Both the position numbers and the translations under genes were made by a program. A stretch of DNA of 64,000 nt from Nitrospinaceae bacterium UBA3496. GTDB lineage: Bacteria; UBA8248. Positions 35,792-44,798 of this stretch are shown piece after piece. Position 1 is the first letter of the stretch. Every line of letters begins with the position of its first letter. The notes under the pieces were generated by a model. The model had not been told where the DNA came from. It made no database searches and saw nothing but the letters and a program-made list of their open reading frames with translations. The stretch lies in NCBI GenBank assembly GCA_002377645.1, contig DFQF01000023.1:1-64000 (forward strand), read 5' to 3'.

Positions 35792-37729
35792 ATGTCGAAT
35801 TTAAAAGAAAATGTCTTTTTTTCAAAACGTTGGCCTGCACTCGTTGTCTTATCAATTATATCAGGGCTAGTCTATTCCCAAGCATTGAATTTTGATTTTG
35901 TATGGGATGACAGAAAAAATATTGTTGAAAACTCCTTTTTAAATCCTCCATCTCTTAAGACGATTTTATTCTTTTGGAAAAACCAATTTCTTGGAATGTA
36001 TGTTCCTGTACCCTACACGTTCTGGGGAAGTATAGAAATTTTCCGTTCTTTTTTTTCTTCTGCAGATATGAATGCGTTTGTTTTTCATTTTTCGAATATT
36101 GCTATTCATACACTGAATGGATTTTTAGTTTTCTTTCTTCTGTCCAAAATCATTAAAAATAGTTTTGCTGTTTTATCAGCAACCATTTTTTTTGTAGTTC
36201 ATCCACTCCAGACAGAAACAGTTTCTTGGATATCTGAAACTCGAGGATTGCTTGCAACTTTCTTTGGTTTTTCATCAGTGATTTTTTATCTGCATAGTGT
36301 GTCAATAAACCATGAAACTCAATACAAAAGATTTCTCTCTTTTAGATACATTGGTGGCTACCTTTGTTTTATCTTTGCCCTTCTTTCCAAACCCTCTTCC
36401 GCAGTTATTCCTTTATTTATAATCATTCTTGAATCTTATATATACAAAACAAAAATTAAATTTTCCTTTTTTCGTATAGCGCCGTGGTTTCTTCCTGTAC
36501 TTTTCGTTGTACTTGTAACTTCTTCAGGGCAAGGCAATACACAGCTTTACTCTTTTTGGATAAAGCCATTTATCTATCTATCCAGCATTTCCTTTTATCT
36601 TTTCAAGATAATTGTTCCTTTCTCTCTTGCACCTACATATGGACTTACACCAATTCGTATAATGTCAGAATACTGGTTCCATTTATCCTGGATTTTTCCA
36701 CTCTTGATCTCCTATCTTATTTGGAGATATAGAAACAAATTTCCTTTTTTGCCAGTTTCTTGGGGTATTTTTTGCATAGGTATTCTCCCTGTATCTGGCT
36801 TTATAAATTTCACATTTCAAGATTGGTCAAACGTAGCAGATAGATATGTATATATGTCTATGTTCGGAATCTCTATTTTTATAGGATGCATACTACATAC
36901 GTTTCAATCTAGATTGAAATGGGTATTTATTTCTTTTATGCTTTTTTTCTTGTCTTTTTGGAATTTTTTTGTACAGGTTCCAATATGGGAAAACGAAATG
37001 AGTCTTTGGAGTCACTGCGTTAAAAATGTTCAAATTTCTCCACACGCATATGACAACCTAGGGTTTCTAAAATTCAAACAGAAAAATTACCAAGAAGCTC
37101 TCCCATATCTTAATAAGGCAATTAAAATAAGTCCTTTTTTTCCAAAAGCCTATAACCACAGGGGAATAGTATTCTACAAATTGAACCAATTTAATGAAGC
37201 AATGAAGGACTACAATCTTTCTATTCGACTATATCTTTCAGACAAAAAAATGCTTTCAAGAGAAAATCACCTCTCTCTATCCGATGCCTACTTTAATAGA
37301 GCAAAGCTATTTAAACACAGAAAAGAATACACACGTGCTATTAATGATTATCTTCTATCAATAAAATCAAATCCCTTAAACAGCGATTCCTTTAACAATC
37401 TTGGCGGAGTGTACCTTTTAAAGAAACAAAATCAAAAAGCTGTAGCAGTTTTCAAAAAAGCAATCTCATTGAGACCTACAAATGCAAACTTTATTTACAA
37501 CCTAGGGTATGCTTATCAAATAAGTTTTAAAAATAGCAAAGCTCTCAAATACTATAATCGTGCACTTTCTATAAATAATAAAATTGGGCAAATTTACGCA
37601 AACCGTGCGATAATTTATTTTCAACAAAAAAAATATAAACGCTCTTTCATAGAGGTAAAAAAAGCGCAGGAAACTGGTGGCAAGGTCAATCAAAAACTCT
37701 TGGAAGCATTAAAAAAAGTACTTAACTAG
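35792..37729 (+). CDS. Membrane glycosyltransferase-like protein with C-terminal TPR repeats (TMTC-like)
   Basis: 645 residues. Residues 1-400 hold about ten hydrophobic segments and GT-C type features: NFDFVWDDRKNIVENSFL near residue 30 (luminal acidic motif) and VHPLQTETVSWISETRGLL near 145. Residues 410-640 are TPR units (AYDNLGFLKFKQKNYQEALPYLNKAIK, then four or five more). This architecture resembles TMTC/protein O-mannosyltransferase-like proteins found widely in marine bacteria; transfer of a sugar from a lipid carrier is inferred, not shown. The ATG at 35792 has only weak ribosome-site support. It is followed 13 bases later by a glycosyltransferase 9 gene, so the two likely form an envelope unit. 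Confidence 0.85.
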   Translation: MSNLKENVFFSKRWPALVVLSIISGLVYSQALNFDFVWDDRKNIVENSFLNPPSLKTILFFWKNQFLGMYVPVPYTFWGSIEIFRSFFSSADMNAFVFHFSNIAIHTLNGFLVFFLLSKIIKNSFAVLSATIFFVVHPLQTETVSWISETRGLLATFFGFSSVIFYLHSVSINHETQYKRFLSFRYIGGYLCFIFALLSKPSSAVIPLFIIILESYIYKTKIKFSFFRIAPWFLPVLFVVLVTSSGQGNTQLYSFWIKPFIYLSSISFYLFKIIVPFSLAPTYGLTPIRIMSEYWFHLSWIFPLLISYLIWRYRNKFPFLPVSWGIFCIGILPVSGFINFTFQDWSNVADRYVYMSMFGISIFIGCILHTFQSRLKWVFISFMLFFLSFWNFFVQVPIWENEMSLWSHCVKNVQISPHAYDNLGFLKFKQKNYQEALPYLNKAIKISPFFPKAYNHRGIVFYKLNQFNEAMKDYNLSIRLYLSDKKMLSRENHLSLSDAYFNRAKLFKHRKEYTRAINDYLLSIKSNPLNSDSFNNLGGVYLLKKQNQKAVAVFKKAISLRPTNANFIYNLGYAYQISFKNSKALKYYNRALSINNKIGQIYANRAIIYFQQKKYKRSFIEVKKAQETGGKVNQKLLEALKKVLN

Positions 37730-37742
37730 GAATTGTAAAAAT

Positions 37743-38969
37743 ATGAATATAACCCCTGCAAGAAGAATAGATTATTGGATAGGTATTCCAATCTGTTTCA
37801 TTCTATCTATCTACAATAAAATCAACAGTTTATTCTGGAAAAAGGAAGTTTTACTTGAAGAACCAAAAAAATTTCTATTCATAGAACTTTCTGAAATGGG
37901 TAGTGCAATTTTAGCCTATCCAGCAATGCGATATATAAAAAATAAGTATCCGGAGTCGGAGATATCTTTCTTGATCTTTGAAAAAAATAGACCTAGTGTT
38001 GATATACTTGGAATAATAGATGCTGAGAATGTTTACACTATTAGGGACGATTCCTTTCTTGTTCTTTTTCAAGACGCAATCAAGATTTTGTCTAAGATAA
38101 GAGGAGAAAAATTCGACGTAGTTTTTGACCTTGAATTTTTTACTAGAATCACGTCTATCTTAACATTTCTATCAAATGCAAAGAAAAAAGTAGGTTTTTT
38201 TAAGTATAAGATGGAAGGACTTTATAGAGGAAGATTACTTACACACGAATTACAATTCAACTGGTCTCAACATATTAGCAAAACATTCCTTTCTTTTCCA
38301 AAAGTTTTAAAAGATCCGGAGAAACATTCTCCAGAAATTGCCGAAATAGAAAAAGAAGGTGAAATCAAACTACCAATCCATTCCTCTACAGAAGAAAATT
38401 TAAACAATATCTGGAGAAAATTTAAAGCAAGAAACATGTCTGTTTCTCGCTCAAACCGATTCATCATTATGGCCCCTAGTGCTGGAGAATTACCTATCAG
38501 AGGCTGGCCATCAGAGAACTATATTAAACTTGGTCAAAGATTACTTCAGGACGAAAACAATTTCATAATTTTCACTGGAACAAAAAAAGATAAAGAAGTA
38601 TCTAAATTAATTATCGAAGAATTAGAAAATTCCAGATGTATAGATCTTACTGGAGAAACGAATTTCACTGAATTAGTCGATCTTTTTAATTTTTGTGACC
38701 TTCTGATTGTTTGTGATTCAGGACCAGCACACTTTGCAACTCTTACTAATATTCAGAGTATCGTTCTCTTTGGACCAGGTTCGCCAAAAATATGGTCTCC
38801 GTTAGGAGATAGAACTACAATCGTTTACGCAGGGCTACCCTGTTCACCTTGCCTTACAGCATTTAATCATAGAAATACGAAATGCGAGAATAATCTCTGT
38901 ATGCAGTCAATAACTGTAGAAGAAGTTTTTAGAATCGCTTGCAAAAAAATAAATAGGGACCCAAGCTGA
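37743..38969 (+). CDS. Glycosyltransferase family 9 protein (heptosyltransferase-like)
   Basis: 408 residues. The N-terminal half resembles the acceptor domain (FIELSEMGSAILAYPAMRYIKNKYPESEISFL). The C-terminal half holds the nucleotide-sugar site: MAPSAGELPIRGWPSENYIKLGQRL near 243 and CDLLIVCDSGPAHFATLTNIQSIVLFGPGSP near 320. The tail CSPCLTAFNHRNTKCENNLCM has the Cys cluster common in this family. It would add a heptose or other sugar to lipopolysaccharide or a related glycan at the inner membrane. A short hairpin at its stop codon may terminate the unit. Confidence 0.9.
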   Translation: MNITPARRIDYWIGIPICFILSIYNKINSLFWKKEVLLEEPKKFLFIELSEMGSAILAYPAMRYIKNKYPESEISFLIFEKNRPSVDILGIIDAENVYTIRDDSFLVLFQDAIKILSKIRGEKFDVVFDLEFFTRITSILTFLSNAKKKVGFFKYKMEGLYRGRLLTHELQFNWSQHISKTFLSFPKVLKDPEKHSPEIAEIEKEGEIKLPIHSSTEENLNNIWRKFKARNMSVSRSNRFIIMAPSAGELPIRGWPSENYIKLGQRLLQDENNFIIFTGTKKDKEVSKLIIEELENSRCIDLTGETNFTELVDLFNFCDLLIVCDSGPAHFATLTNIQSIVLFGPGSPKIWSPLGDRTTIVYAGLPCSPCLTAFNHRNTKCENNLCMQSITVEEVFRIACKKINRDPS

Positions 38970-38985
38970 ATTCTCGGATCCCTAT
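38953..38985. terminator. Possible terminator hairpin at the end of the GT9 gene
   Basis: ATAGGGA at 38953 pairs with TCCCTAT at 38979, extended by two further G-C pairs after a mismatch. It overlaps the GT9 stop codon and lies before the convergent LVIVD gene. No strong T run follows. Confidence 0.4.
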
Positions 38986-39000
38986 AAATTAGAGTGAAAT

Positions 39001-40272
39001 TTAACCTGTATATTCAATTATGTGTAAACCTAATCCCCATCTATCTGCCATATAAACTAATCCTGTTTCTTTGTCGACCTGTACGTCATTGCTCTGGGGA
39101 CAACATCTTTCTTTATTGCCCTCTGGAAGATAATACCCTACTTCTTTAGGATTGAATGGATTAGACCAATCTACAATTCTAAGTCCAGCGTTAAACCAAC
39201 AAATATACATGAGATCATCTTTTTCCATACCGAGCCATATATTGTGTGCACCATAACGCGACCCAGTTTGGCTCCATTTTTTATCTATAGGTCTCATCTC
39301 TATAGGATCAATTTCATGTGGCATAAAAGTACTGCAAATGGTCGGATTATGAATATCTCTCATGTCATAAAAAGTTACAAAAGCAGGAGGATCATCACAA
39401 TTCACCGTTGTAGTTTCATGTGTGACAATGGCAAACTCTGAACCTGGAGGAACTAAAAATGAATGGTAACATCCAGGCCAGCCATGTGATTCATGGGGAT
39501 TTTGACGCCACATAAACTCTGGATTAGAAGGATCTGTCAAATCAAACATAGCGATACCTGCATCCCAATAACCAGCAGTAACATAATTTCCGAATGGGTT
39601 TCCTTCATGTATCCACGCGCCATCTCCTACGATATCTACATCCCAAGATGGGTCTTCGCCATGTTTTTGTCCCGGAATCCATCCTAAACCAATAAGTTCA
39701 GGAGCCCATGCATCTTTCATGTCATGAACTAAAAGAATTTTTCCATCGAAGCCATCTTTAAAACCGGAACTATAAAGCAATTGTCTATTTTTATCATAAA
39801 TAGGTCTATGAATACCAAATCCATCTGTCTCGATATAATTCACAAATTTTGGATGGAAAGGATCTGTATTATCAAAAATACGCAAACCACCAACTACTTC
39901 AGGATCATCCTTGAAAGCTGGCCGAATCTCACTATTAGTAAGAAGAACTTCGTCATTAATACGAAGAACCTTATGAGTTCTTGCCGCAGGGCTATCAACC
40001 AATTGATTAATAATTTTAGGATTTTTTGGATCTTTCACATCAAGAATAGTCATCCCATCATGTCCATTTACGCCCGATGCAGCTACATAGCAGATTCCTC
40101 CACCAACCTGTATCTGAAAAGCGTCTCCCCATCCGTTTAAGTCTGAATGAGCAACTAGACGTGTATTATGACATTCTTCCGGCCAAGGTTCGCTTAGCAC
40201 ATGATCAACACCAGTGTAAGCATCGTTACCCCCACCCCGAATAGGATTAGGGTGATAAGAAGGTTTAGGCAT
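39001..40272 (-). CDS. LVIVD repeat-containing protein
   Basis: 423 residues built of beta-propeller-like LVIVD repeats: CYVAASGVNGHDGMTILDVKDPKNPKII, LRIFDNTDPFHPKFV, IAMFDLTDPSNPEFM, LRIVDWSNPFNPKEV and others, each with a D-x-x-N/D-P turn. No signal peptide is visible, although many relatives are exported. ATG 40272 follows GGAGGAAA, which favours it over ATG 40290. The function of this family is not established; a structural or binding propeller is the fair reading. The 190-base gap to the NYN gene upstream is AT-rich and holds divergent control signals I cannot define. Confidence 0.85.
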   Translation of the reverse strand: MPKPSYHPNPIRGGGNDAYTGVDHVLSEPWPEECHNTRLVAHSDLNGWGDAFQIQVGGGICYVAASGVNGHDGMTILDVKDPKNPKIINQLVDSPAARTHKVLRINDEVLLTNSEIRPAFKDDPEVVGGLRIFDNTDPFHPKFVNYIETDGFGIHRPIYDKNRQLLYSSGFKDGFDGKILLVHDMKDAWAPELIGLGWIPGQKHGEDPSWDVDIVGDGAWIHEGNPFGNYVTAGYWDAGIAMFDLTDPSNPEFMWRQNPHESHGWPGCYHSFLVPPGSEFAIVTHETTTVNCDDPPAFVTFYDMRDIHNPTICSTFMPHEIDPIEMRPIDKKWSQTGSRYGAHNIWLGMEKDDLMYICWFNAGLRIVDWSNPFNPKEVGYYLPEGNKERCCPQSNDVQVDKETGLVYMADRWGLGLHIIEYTG

Positions 40273-40465
40273 CAGTTTCCTCCAAAACATATTATGAAAT
40301 AGAAAATGTTGAGAAAATATACATCAATCTGTAAATTATCTAAAAGCAAAAAATAAAAAAAAAAATCAAATAGGTCTCCCTAATCTAGGATTATGCTACT
40401 ATGTAAACGTTTTTTCTGCTTGGAGTTTCAAGACAACTATAAATTAACCCAACTGGAAAGAAGTA

Positions 40466-40984
40466 GTGAAAATATTAATTGATGGATACAACCTAATTCA
40501 TACAATCCCGTTAATAGCAGAAGAATTAGACCGGGATTTAGAATCTTCGAGAAATAGCCTTGTAAGACTTTTAAATACTTATCGTTCCAGCAAAAAAGAT
40601 ATTTATCCAATAACTATTGTTTTTGATGGTCAAAAAGAACATTTTGACAAAAGGAATACACCTCCTAGGGGCATTAGCATAACGTTTTCAAGGGGAGAAA
40701 CTGCAGATGAATTAATTGTAAAAATGGTAAAAAATGAATATAAGGGGTCAATTTTGGTGACTTCGGACAAAGAATTGAGAAAAAATGCAGAACCGTATGT
40801 AAATACTCTCTTTTATTCTGAACAATTTGCAGATCGTATCTTATTGTCAACTTTGATTACAGAAGAACACTATTCAGAGGAAACTCCTTTGCACAATCAA
40901 AAAATCGACACAAAGAAAAAAGGAAATCCTCGAAAATTATCAAAAAGAGAAAGACATAGAAATAAATTTTTAAGAAAACTTTAA
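40466..40984 (+). CDS. NYN domain (YacP-like) predicted ribonuclease
   Basis: 172 residues. The NYN/PIN fold motifs are ILIDGYNLIHTIP at the start, TIVFDGQKEH near 50, ETADELIVKMV near 77 and SILVTSDKELR near 93, giving the acidic metal site (D6, D51, D80, D98 region). The C-terminus is basic (KKKGNPRKLSKRERHRNKF), fitting RNA contact. It starts at GTG with GGAAAG upstream. YacP/Rae1 relatives cleave RNA on ribosomes. The stop overlaps the convergent TVP38 gene by four bases. Confidence 0.85.
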   Translation: MKILIDGYNLIHTIPLIAEELDRDLESSRNSLVRLLNTYRSSKKDIYPITIVFDGQKEHFDKRNTPPRGISITFSRGETADELIVKMVKNEYKGSILVTSDKELRKNAEPYVNTLFYSEQFADRILLSTLITEEHYSEETPLHNQKIDTKKKGNPRKLSKRERHRNKFLRKL

Positions 40985-41637
40985 TAAAATTTTTCTTTCC
41001 CATAAATTCCGACAATAATCAACAAAAGAAGAAGAAGAAAACCTGCTGCGGTGAGCCATACATTTGCTGCAGCAAATGATGCCCCAAGAATAGAAAATGC
41101 GAGAGTCGCTGGAACCATTCCTAGTAAAGTAGCAACGCCAAATTTCAGGGGATTAATCGAAGTTAGACCTGCAAGATAACTGACCAAATCAAAAGAAATA
41201 ATGGGAAATAACCGCAAGATAAAAATCCCTTTTCCTCCATGTTGTGTTACGAATTCATCAATTTTACGACTTGTCTTTAAAGCACATAAGAAAGGACGTC
41301 CAAACCAAGCAGAAATATAAAATGCAACGTATGAAGCAAAAATTGCAGAAAAAATTGAAAGGAAAAAACCATAGACAGGACCGAAGATCATTGCATTTGC
41401 TAAAGTAATTAGGAACGAAGGAAGTGGTGCTATTAATGTTTGTAAAATCATAAGAAGAAATGAAACAAAAGGTCCCCAAAAACCGTATGAAAGGATATAT
41501 TCCTTTAATTCTGCAAGATTACCGGACAAAAGGAGTTGCCACCCCTCTTCCATAAATACATAAATGATTTTCGCATAAAAAAATAAAATAATTCCTACAA
41601 CCAATATAGATAGAAAATAAAAACTATTTTTTTTCAT
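40981..41637 (-). CDS. TVP38/TMEM64 family (VTT domain) membrane protein
   Basis: 218 residues with five to six hydrophobic segments. The VTT core includes YGFWGPFVSFLLMILQTLIAPLPSFLITLANAMIFGPVYGF near residues 50-90 and GGKGIFILRLFPIISFDLVSYLAGLT near 135. Family members are DedA-related inner-membrane proteins implicated in lipid scrambling or transport. It overlaps the end of the propionyl-CoA synthetase gene by 14 bases on the same strand, so the two are translationally linked. No functional tie to that enzyme is obvious. Confidence 0.9.
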   Translation of the reverse strand: MKKNSFYFLSILVVGIILFFYAKIIYVFMEEGWQLLLSGNLAELKEYILSYGFWGPFVSFLLMILQTLIAPLPSFLITLANAMIFGPVYGFFLSIFSAIFASYVAFYISAWFGRPFLCALKTSRKIDEFVTQHGGKGIFILRLFPIISFDLVSYLAGLTSINPLKFGVATLLGMVPATLAFSILGASFAAANVWLTAAGFLLLLLLIIVGIYGKEKFY

Positions 41638-43519
41638 TTGCAGTAAGAGATGCCTTTATTTCCTCTAAGATTAACGGATCATCTATAGTGGCAGGAAGTT
41701 TATAGGTTTCACCGTCTACCATTTTAGACATAGTTCCCCTTAAAATCTTTCCTGAACGCGTCTTTGGCAAACGTTTAACTACTATAGCTTCCTTGAAAGC
41801 AGCTACAGCACCTATTTGATGACGAACTAATTTTATTACATCTTCAATAACTACCTCATTTGTCTTTTCGGAGCCAGATTTTAGTACAAGGAACCCCATC
41901 GGAACTTGCCCTTTTAAATTATCTTGAATACCTACTACAGCACATTCTGCAACATCAGGATGTGAACATAAGACTTCTTCCATAGCACCTGTAGAAAGTC
42001 TATGGCCAGCAACATTAATAATATCGTCAGTACGAGACATTACAAAAACATAACCGTCTTCATCCATATAACCTGCGTCCCCAGTTTTATAAAAACCAGG
42101 AAACTCACTTAAATAAGAATCAATAAATCTGTCATCTGCATTCCACAAAGTCAAAAGACAACCGGGAGGAAGAGGTAATTTTACGCAGAGAGAACCCATT
42201 TCTCCTCTTTCTACCTCCCTACACTCAGGATCTAATACTGAGAAATCAAAACCAGAGACTGGTTTAGTAGGAGACCCATATTTAACTGGCAATTTCTCTA
42301 TGCCGATACTATTTGCTAACATTGGCCAACCTGATTCTGTTTGCCAATAGTGATCAATTACGGGAACACCAATTTTTTGTTCTGCCCACATAACAGTATC
42401 AGGATCAGAACGTTCACCTGCAAGAAATAAAGTCTCAAACGAACTGAGATCTTTATCTTTCATTAATTCTGCATCTGGATCTTCTCGTTTTATCGCACGG
42501 AAAGCTGTAGGTGCAGTAAATAAAGCCTTTACTTTGTGCTCAGAAATTATTCTCCAAAACACTCCTGCATCCGGAGTTCCTACTGGCTTTCCTTCAAATA
42601 AAATGGAAGTACATCCATGAAGAAGCGGTCCATATACGATATAAGAATGTCCTACAACCCATCCTATATCTGATGCTGCCCAAAACACATCACCAGGCTC
42701 GATATTGTAAACGTTTTTCATCGACCATTTCAAAGAAACCATATGACCACCGTTATCCCTAACTACACCTTTAGGCTGAGCGGTAGTTCCTGATGTATAT
42801 AAAATATAGAGAGGATCTGTAGAGTCAACCAAGACACAGTCGGTCATTTCTGATATATCGATAAAATCATTCCAATCGATATCTAAGGCATTATTCATAG
42901 TCGCTAAAGTTTGCTCTCTTTGTAAAATTACGCAACATTTAGGTTTAAACTCAGATAGATTTAATGCTTCATCAAGTAAAGGTTTATATGGAATCACTCC
43001 AGATGGTTCAATTCCACAAGAAGCAGAGATTATCATTTTTGGCTTAGCATCATCTATACGAGTAGCCAATTCATTTGGAGCAAACCCTCCAAAAACTACA
43101 GAATGTACTGCTCCAACCCTTGCACAAGCGAGCATAGCAATCACTGCTTCCGGAACCATAGGCATATAAATTAAAACTCGGTCTCCTTTTTGCACTCCAT
43201 TTTCCTGCAAACCACCCGCAAATTTCGAAACCTGTTCTAAAAGTTCCCGATATGTTAGTTTTTGAATTGGTGCTCCTGTAATAGGACTATCATATATTAG
43301 AGCTACTTGTTCTCCTCTGCCTTCATCGACATGACGATCTACACAATTATAACAAGTATTGACTTGCGCACCTGGGAACCATCGATAAAAAGGGGGATTT
43401 GAACTATCTAAAACTACATCCCATTTTTTATGCCAAAATAAGTCTTCTGCAGCATCAGCCCAATATTTTTCAGATTCATCTAAAGATTTTAAAAATTCGT
43501 TCTCATACCGAGAAAGCAT
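41624..43519 (-). CDS. prpE: Propionyl-CoA synthetase (PrpE-like AMP-forming ligase)
   Basis: 631 residues, typical for PrpE/ACSS3. The P-loop is YILYTSGTTAQPKGVVRDNGG near 243, and the acyl-pocket region GDVFWAASDIGWVVGHSYIVYGPLLHG follows. YWQTESGWP near 390 and KTRSGKILRGTMSKMVDG near the end carry the catalytic Lys. The segment QPKGVVRDNGGH and the RSGKILRGTM form favour propionyl- over acetyl-CoA synthetase. Starts at ATG 43519 with GAGGG upstream; a GTG at 43531 is in frame. It activates propionate or a similar short acid. The threonine-synthase-like gene is divergent 142 bases away. Confidence 0.9.
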   Translation of the reverse strand: MLSRYENEFLKSLDESEKYWADAAEDLFWHKKWDVVLDSSNPPFYRWFPGAQVNTCYNCVDRHVDEGRGEQVALIYDSPITGAPIQKLTYRELLEQVSKFAGGLQENGVQKGDRVLIYMPMVPEAVIAMLACARVGAVHSVVFGGFAPNELATRIDDAKPKMIISASCGIEPSGVIPYKPLLDEALNLSEFKPKCCVILQREQTLATMNNALDIDWNDFIDISEMTDCVLVDSTDPLYILYTSGTTAQPKGVVRDNGGHMVSLKWSMKNVYNIEPGDVFWAASDIGWVVGHSYIVYGPLLHGCTSILFEGKPVGTPDAGVFWRIISEHKVKALFTAPTAFRAIKREDPDAELMKDKDLSSFETLFLAGERSDPDTVMWAEQKIGVPVIDHYWQTESGWPMLANSIGIEKLPVKYGSPTKPVSGFDFSVLDPECREVERGEMGSLCVKLPLPPGCLLTLWNADDRFIDSYLSEFPGFYKTGDAGYMDEDGYVFVMSRTDDIINVAGHRLSTGAMEEVLCSHPDVAECAVVGIQDNLKGQVPMGFLVLKSGSEKTNEVVIEDVIKLVRHQIGAVAAFKEAIVVKRLPKTRSGKILRGTMSKMVDGETYKLPATIDDPLILEEIKASLTANEKK

Positions 43520-43661
43520 TTTCACCCTCACAAAAAAGTCTAATAGTTATAAAAATATATGATTTGCAAGCATAACAAATATTATCAAAATATGTTCAAA
43601 TGAAAATATCTTTTATTCTATTTAGCAAATACCTAGAGATTTTTTATAGGGAGTTTACAGT

Positions 43662-44783
43662 TTGTCATCACTAAAGTGTACAAGCTGCGACGTTGAGTTT
43701 CCTGATGAAGAACCACGATGGAGATGCGAATGTGGTGGCACTCTAGATATAAAAATAGAAAATATCTTTCCAAAAAAGTTGCTTGGTTCAAGAGAATCGA
43801 GCCTTTGGAGATATAAAGAATCTATTCCTCTGAAGAATATAAAAAATAAGATTAGCCTTGGAGAAGGAATGACTCCGTTGAGGGATTTTCCTTTCGCAAA
43901 AATGGAAATCCAATGCAAACTAGATTTCTTTTTTCCAACAGGTTCTTTCAAAGATAGGGGTTCAACTGTACTAGCAAGCAAATTAAAAGAGTGGGAAATC
44001 AAAAAAGTTTTAGGCGATTCTTCGGGAAACGCCGCAGCATCAATAGCTGCATACACATCACTTGCAGATATTGAATGTGACATGTACGTGCCCGATAACA
44101 CCTCGGAAATTAAATGTATGCAGATCTCAGCTTTTGGTGCGAATCTAAAAAAAATAAAAGGTCCCAGACAATCAACTACTGAAGCTGCATTAAGAGAAAC
44201 TAAACATTGTTTCTATGCTAGTCATTTTTGGAACTGCTGGTTTAATCATGGAACTAAAACATGGGCTTTTGAATTATGGGAACAAATGCAACAAACAGTC
44301 CCTGACTCAGTTATCATTCCAGTAGGTCACGGTTCCTTAGTTATAGGTGCTTACAAAGGATTTAAGGAACTGATGGATGCAGGTTATTCAGATAAATTAC
44401 CAAAAATTTATGCTGTTCAAACCAAAAATTGTGCGCCACTAGTCCAAATTTGGGATCAAAAACTTACAAAAATCCCTGAAATAAGATTAAATTCTAGCTT
44501 GGCTGATGGAATTAGTGTAAGCAAACCTGTACGTTGGAAACAAATTATTGAGGCTGTTCATGAAACAGACGGGGAATTATTTGCCGTTGAAGAAAATAAA
44601 ATTGGATTGATTTTAAAATATTTTGCAAAACAAGGAATTTTAATGGAACCTACATGTGCAATTCCATTTTTAGGTCTAAAAGAACTTTTAGATTCGAATA
44701 AAATCTCTAAAAAAGATATTATTGTTATTCCAGTAACAGGTAGTGGACTAAAGACACCAGAAAAATTACAACAATTCTTTTAA
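43662..44783 (+). CDS. Threonine synthase-like PLP enzyme
   Basis: 373 residues. A zinc-ribbon-like N-terminus (KCTSCDVEF...WRCECGG, four Cys) is followed by the fold type II core: the PLP Lys in FFPTGSFKDRGST near 91, GDSSGNAAASIAAY near 118, PVGHGSLVIGAYKG near 223 and PVTGSGLKTP near the end. It starts at TTG with a GGGAG site upstream. Threonine synthases and related beta-eliminating lyases share this pattern. It precedes an M20 peptidase by 15 bases. A biosynthetic ThrC would usually sit with other threonine genes, which are absent, so a catabolic relative is equally possible. Confidence 0.85.
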   Translation: MSSLKCTSCDVEFPDEEPRWRCECGGTLDIKIENIFPKKLLGSRESSLWRYKESIPLKNIKNKISLGEGMTPLRDFPFAKMEIQCKLDFFFPTGSFKDRGSTVLASKLKEWEIKKVLGDSSGNAAASIAAYTSLADIECDMYVPDNTSEIKCMQISAFGANLKKIKGPRQSTTEAALRETKHCFYASHFWNCWFNHGTKTWAFELWEQMQQTVPDSVIIPVGHGSLVIGAYKGFKELMDAGYSDKLPKIYAVQTKNCAPLVQIWDQKLTKIPEIRLNSSLADGISVSKPVRWKQIIEAVHETDGELFAVEENKIGLILKYFAKQGILMEPTCAIPFLGLKELLDSNKISKKDIIVIPVTGSGLKTPEKLQQFF

Positions 44784-44798
44784 TTTCAGGAGTAACAC

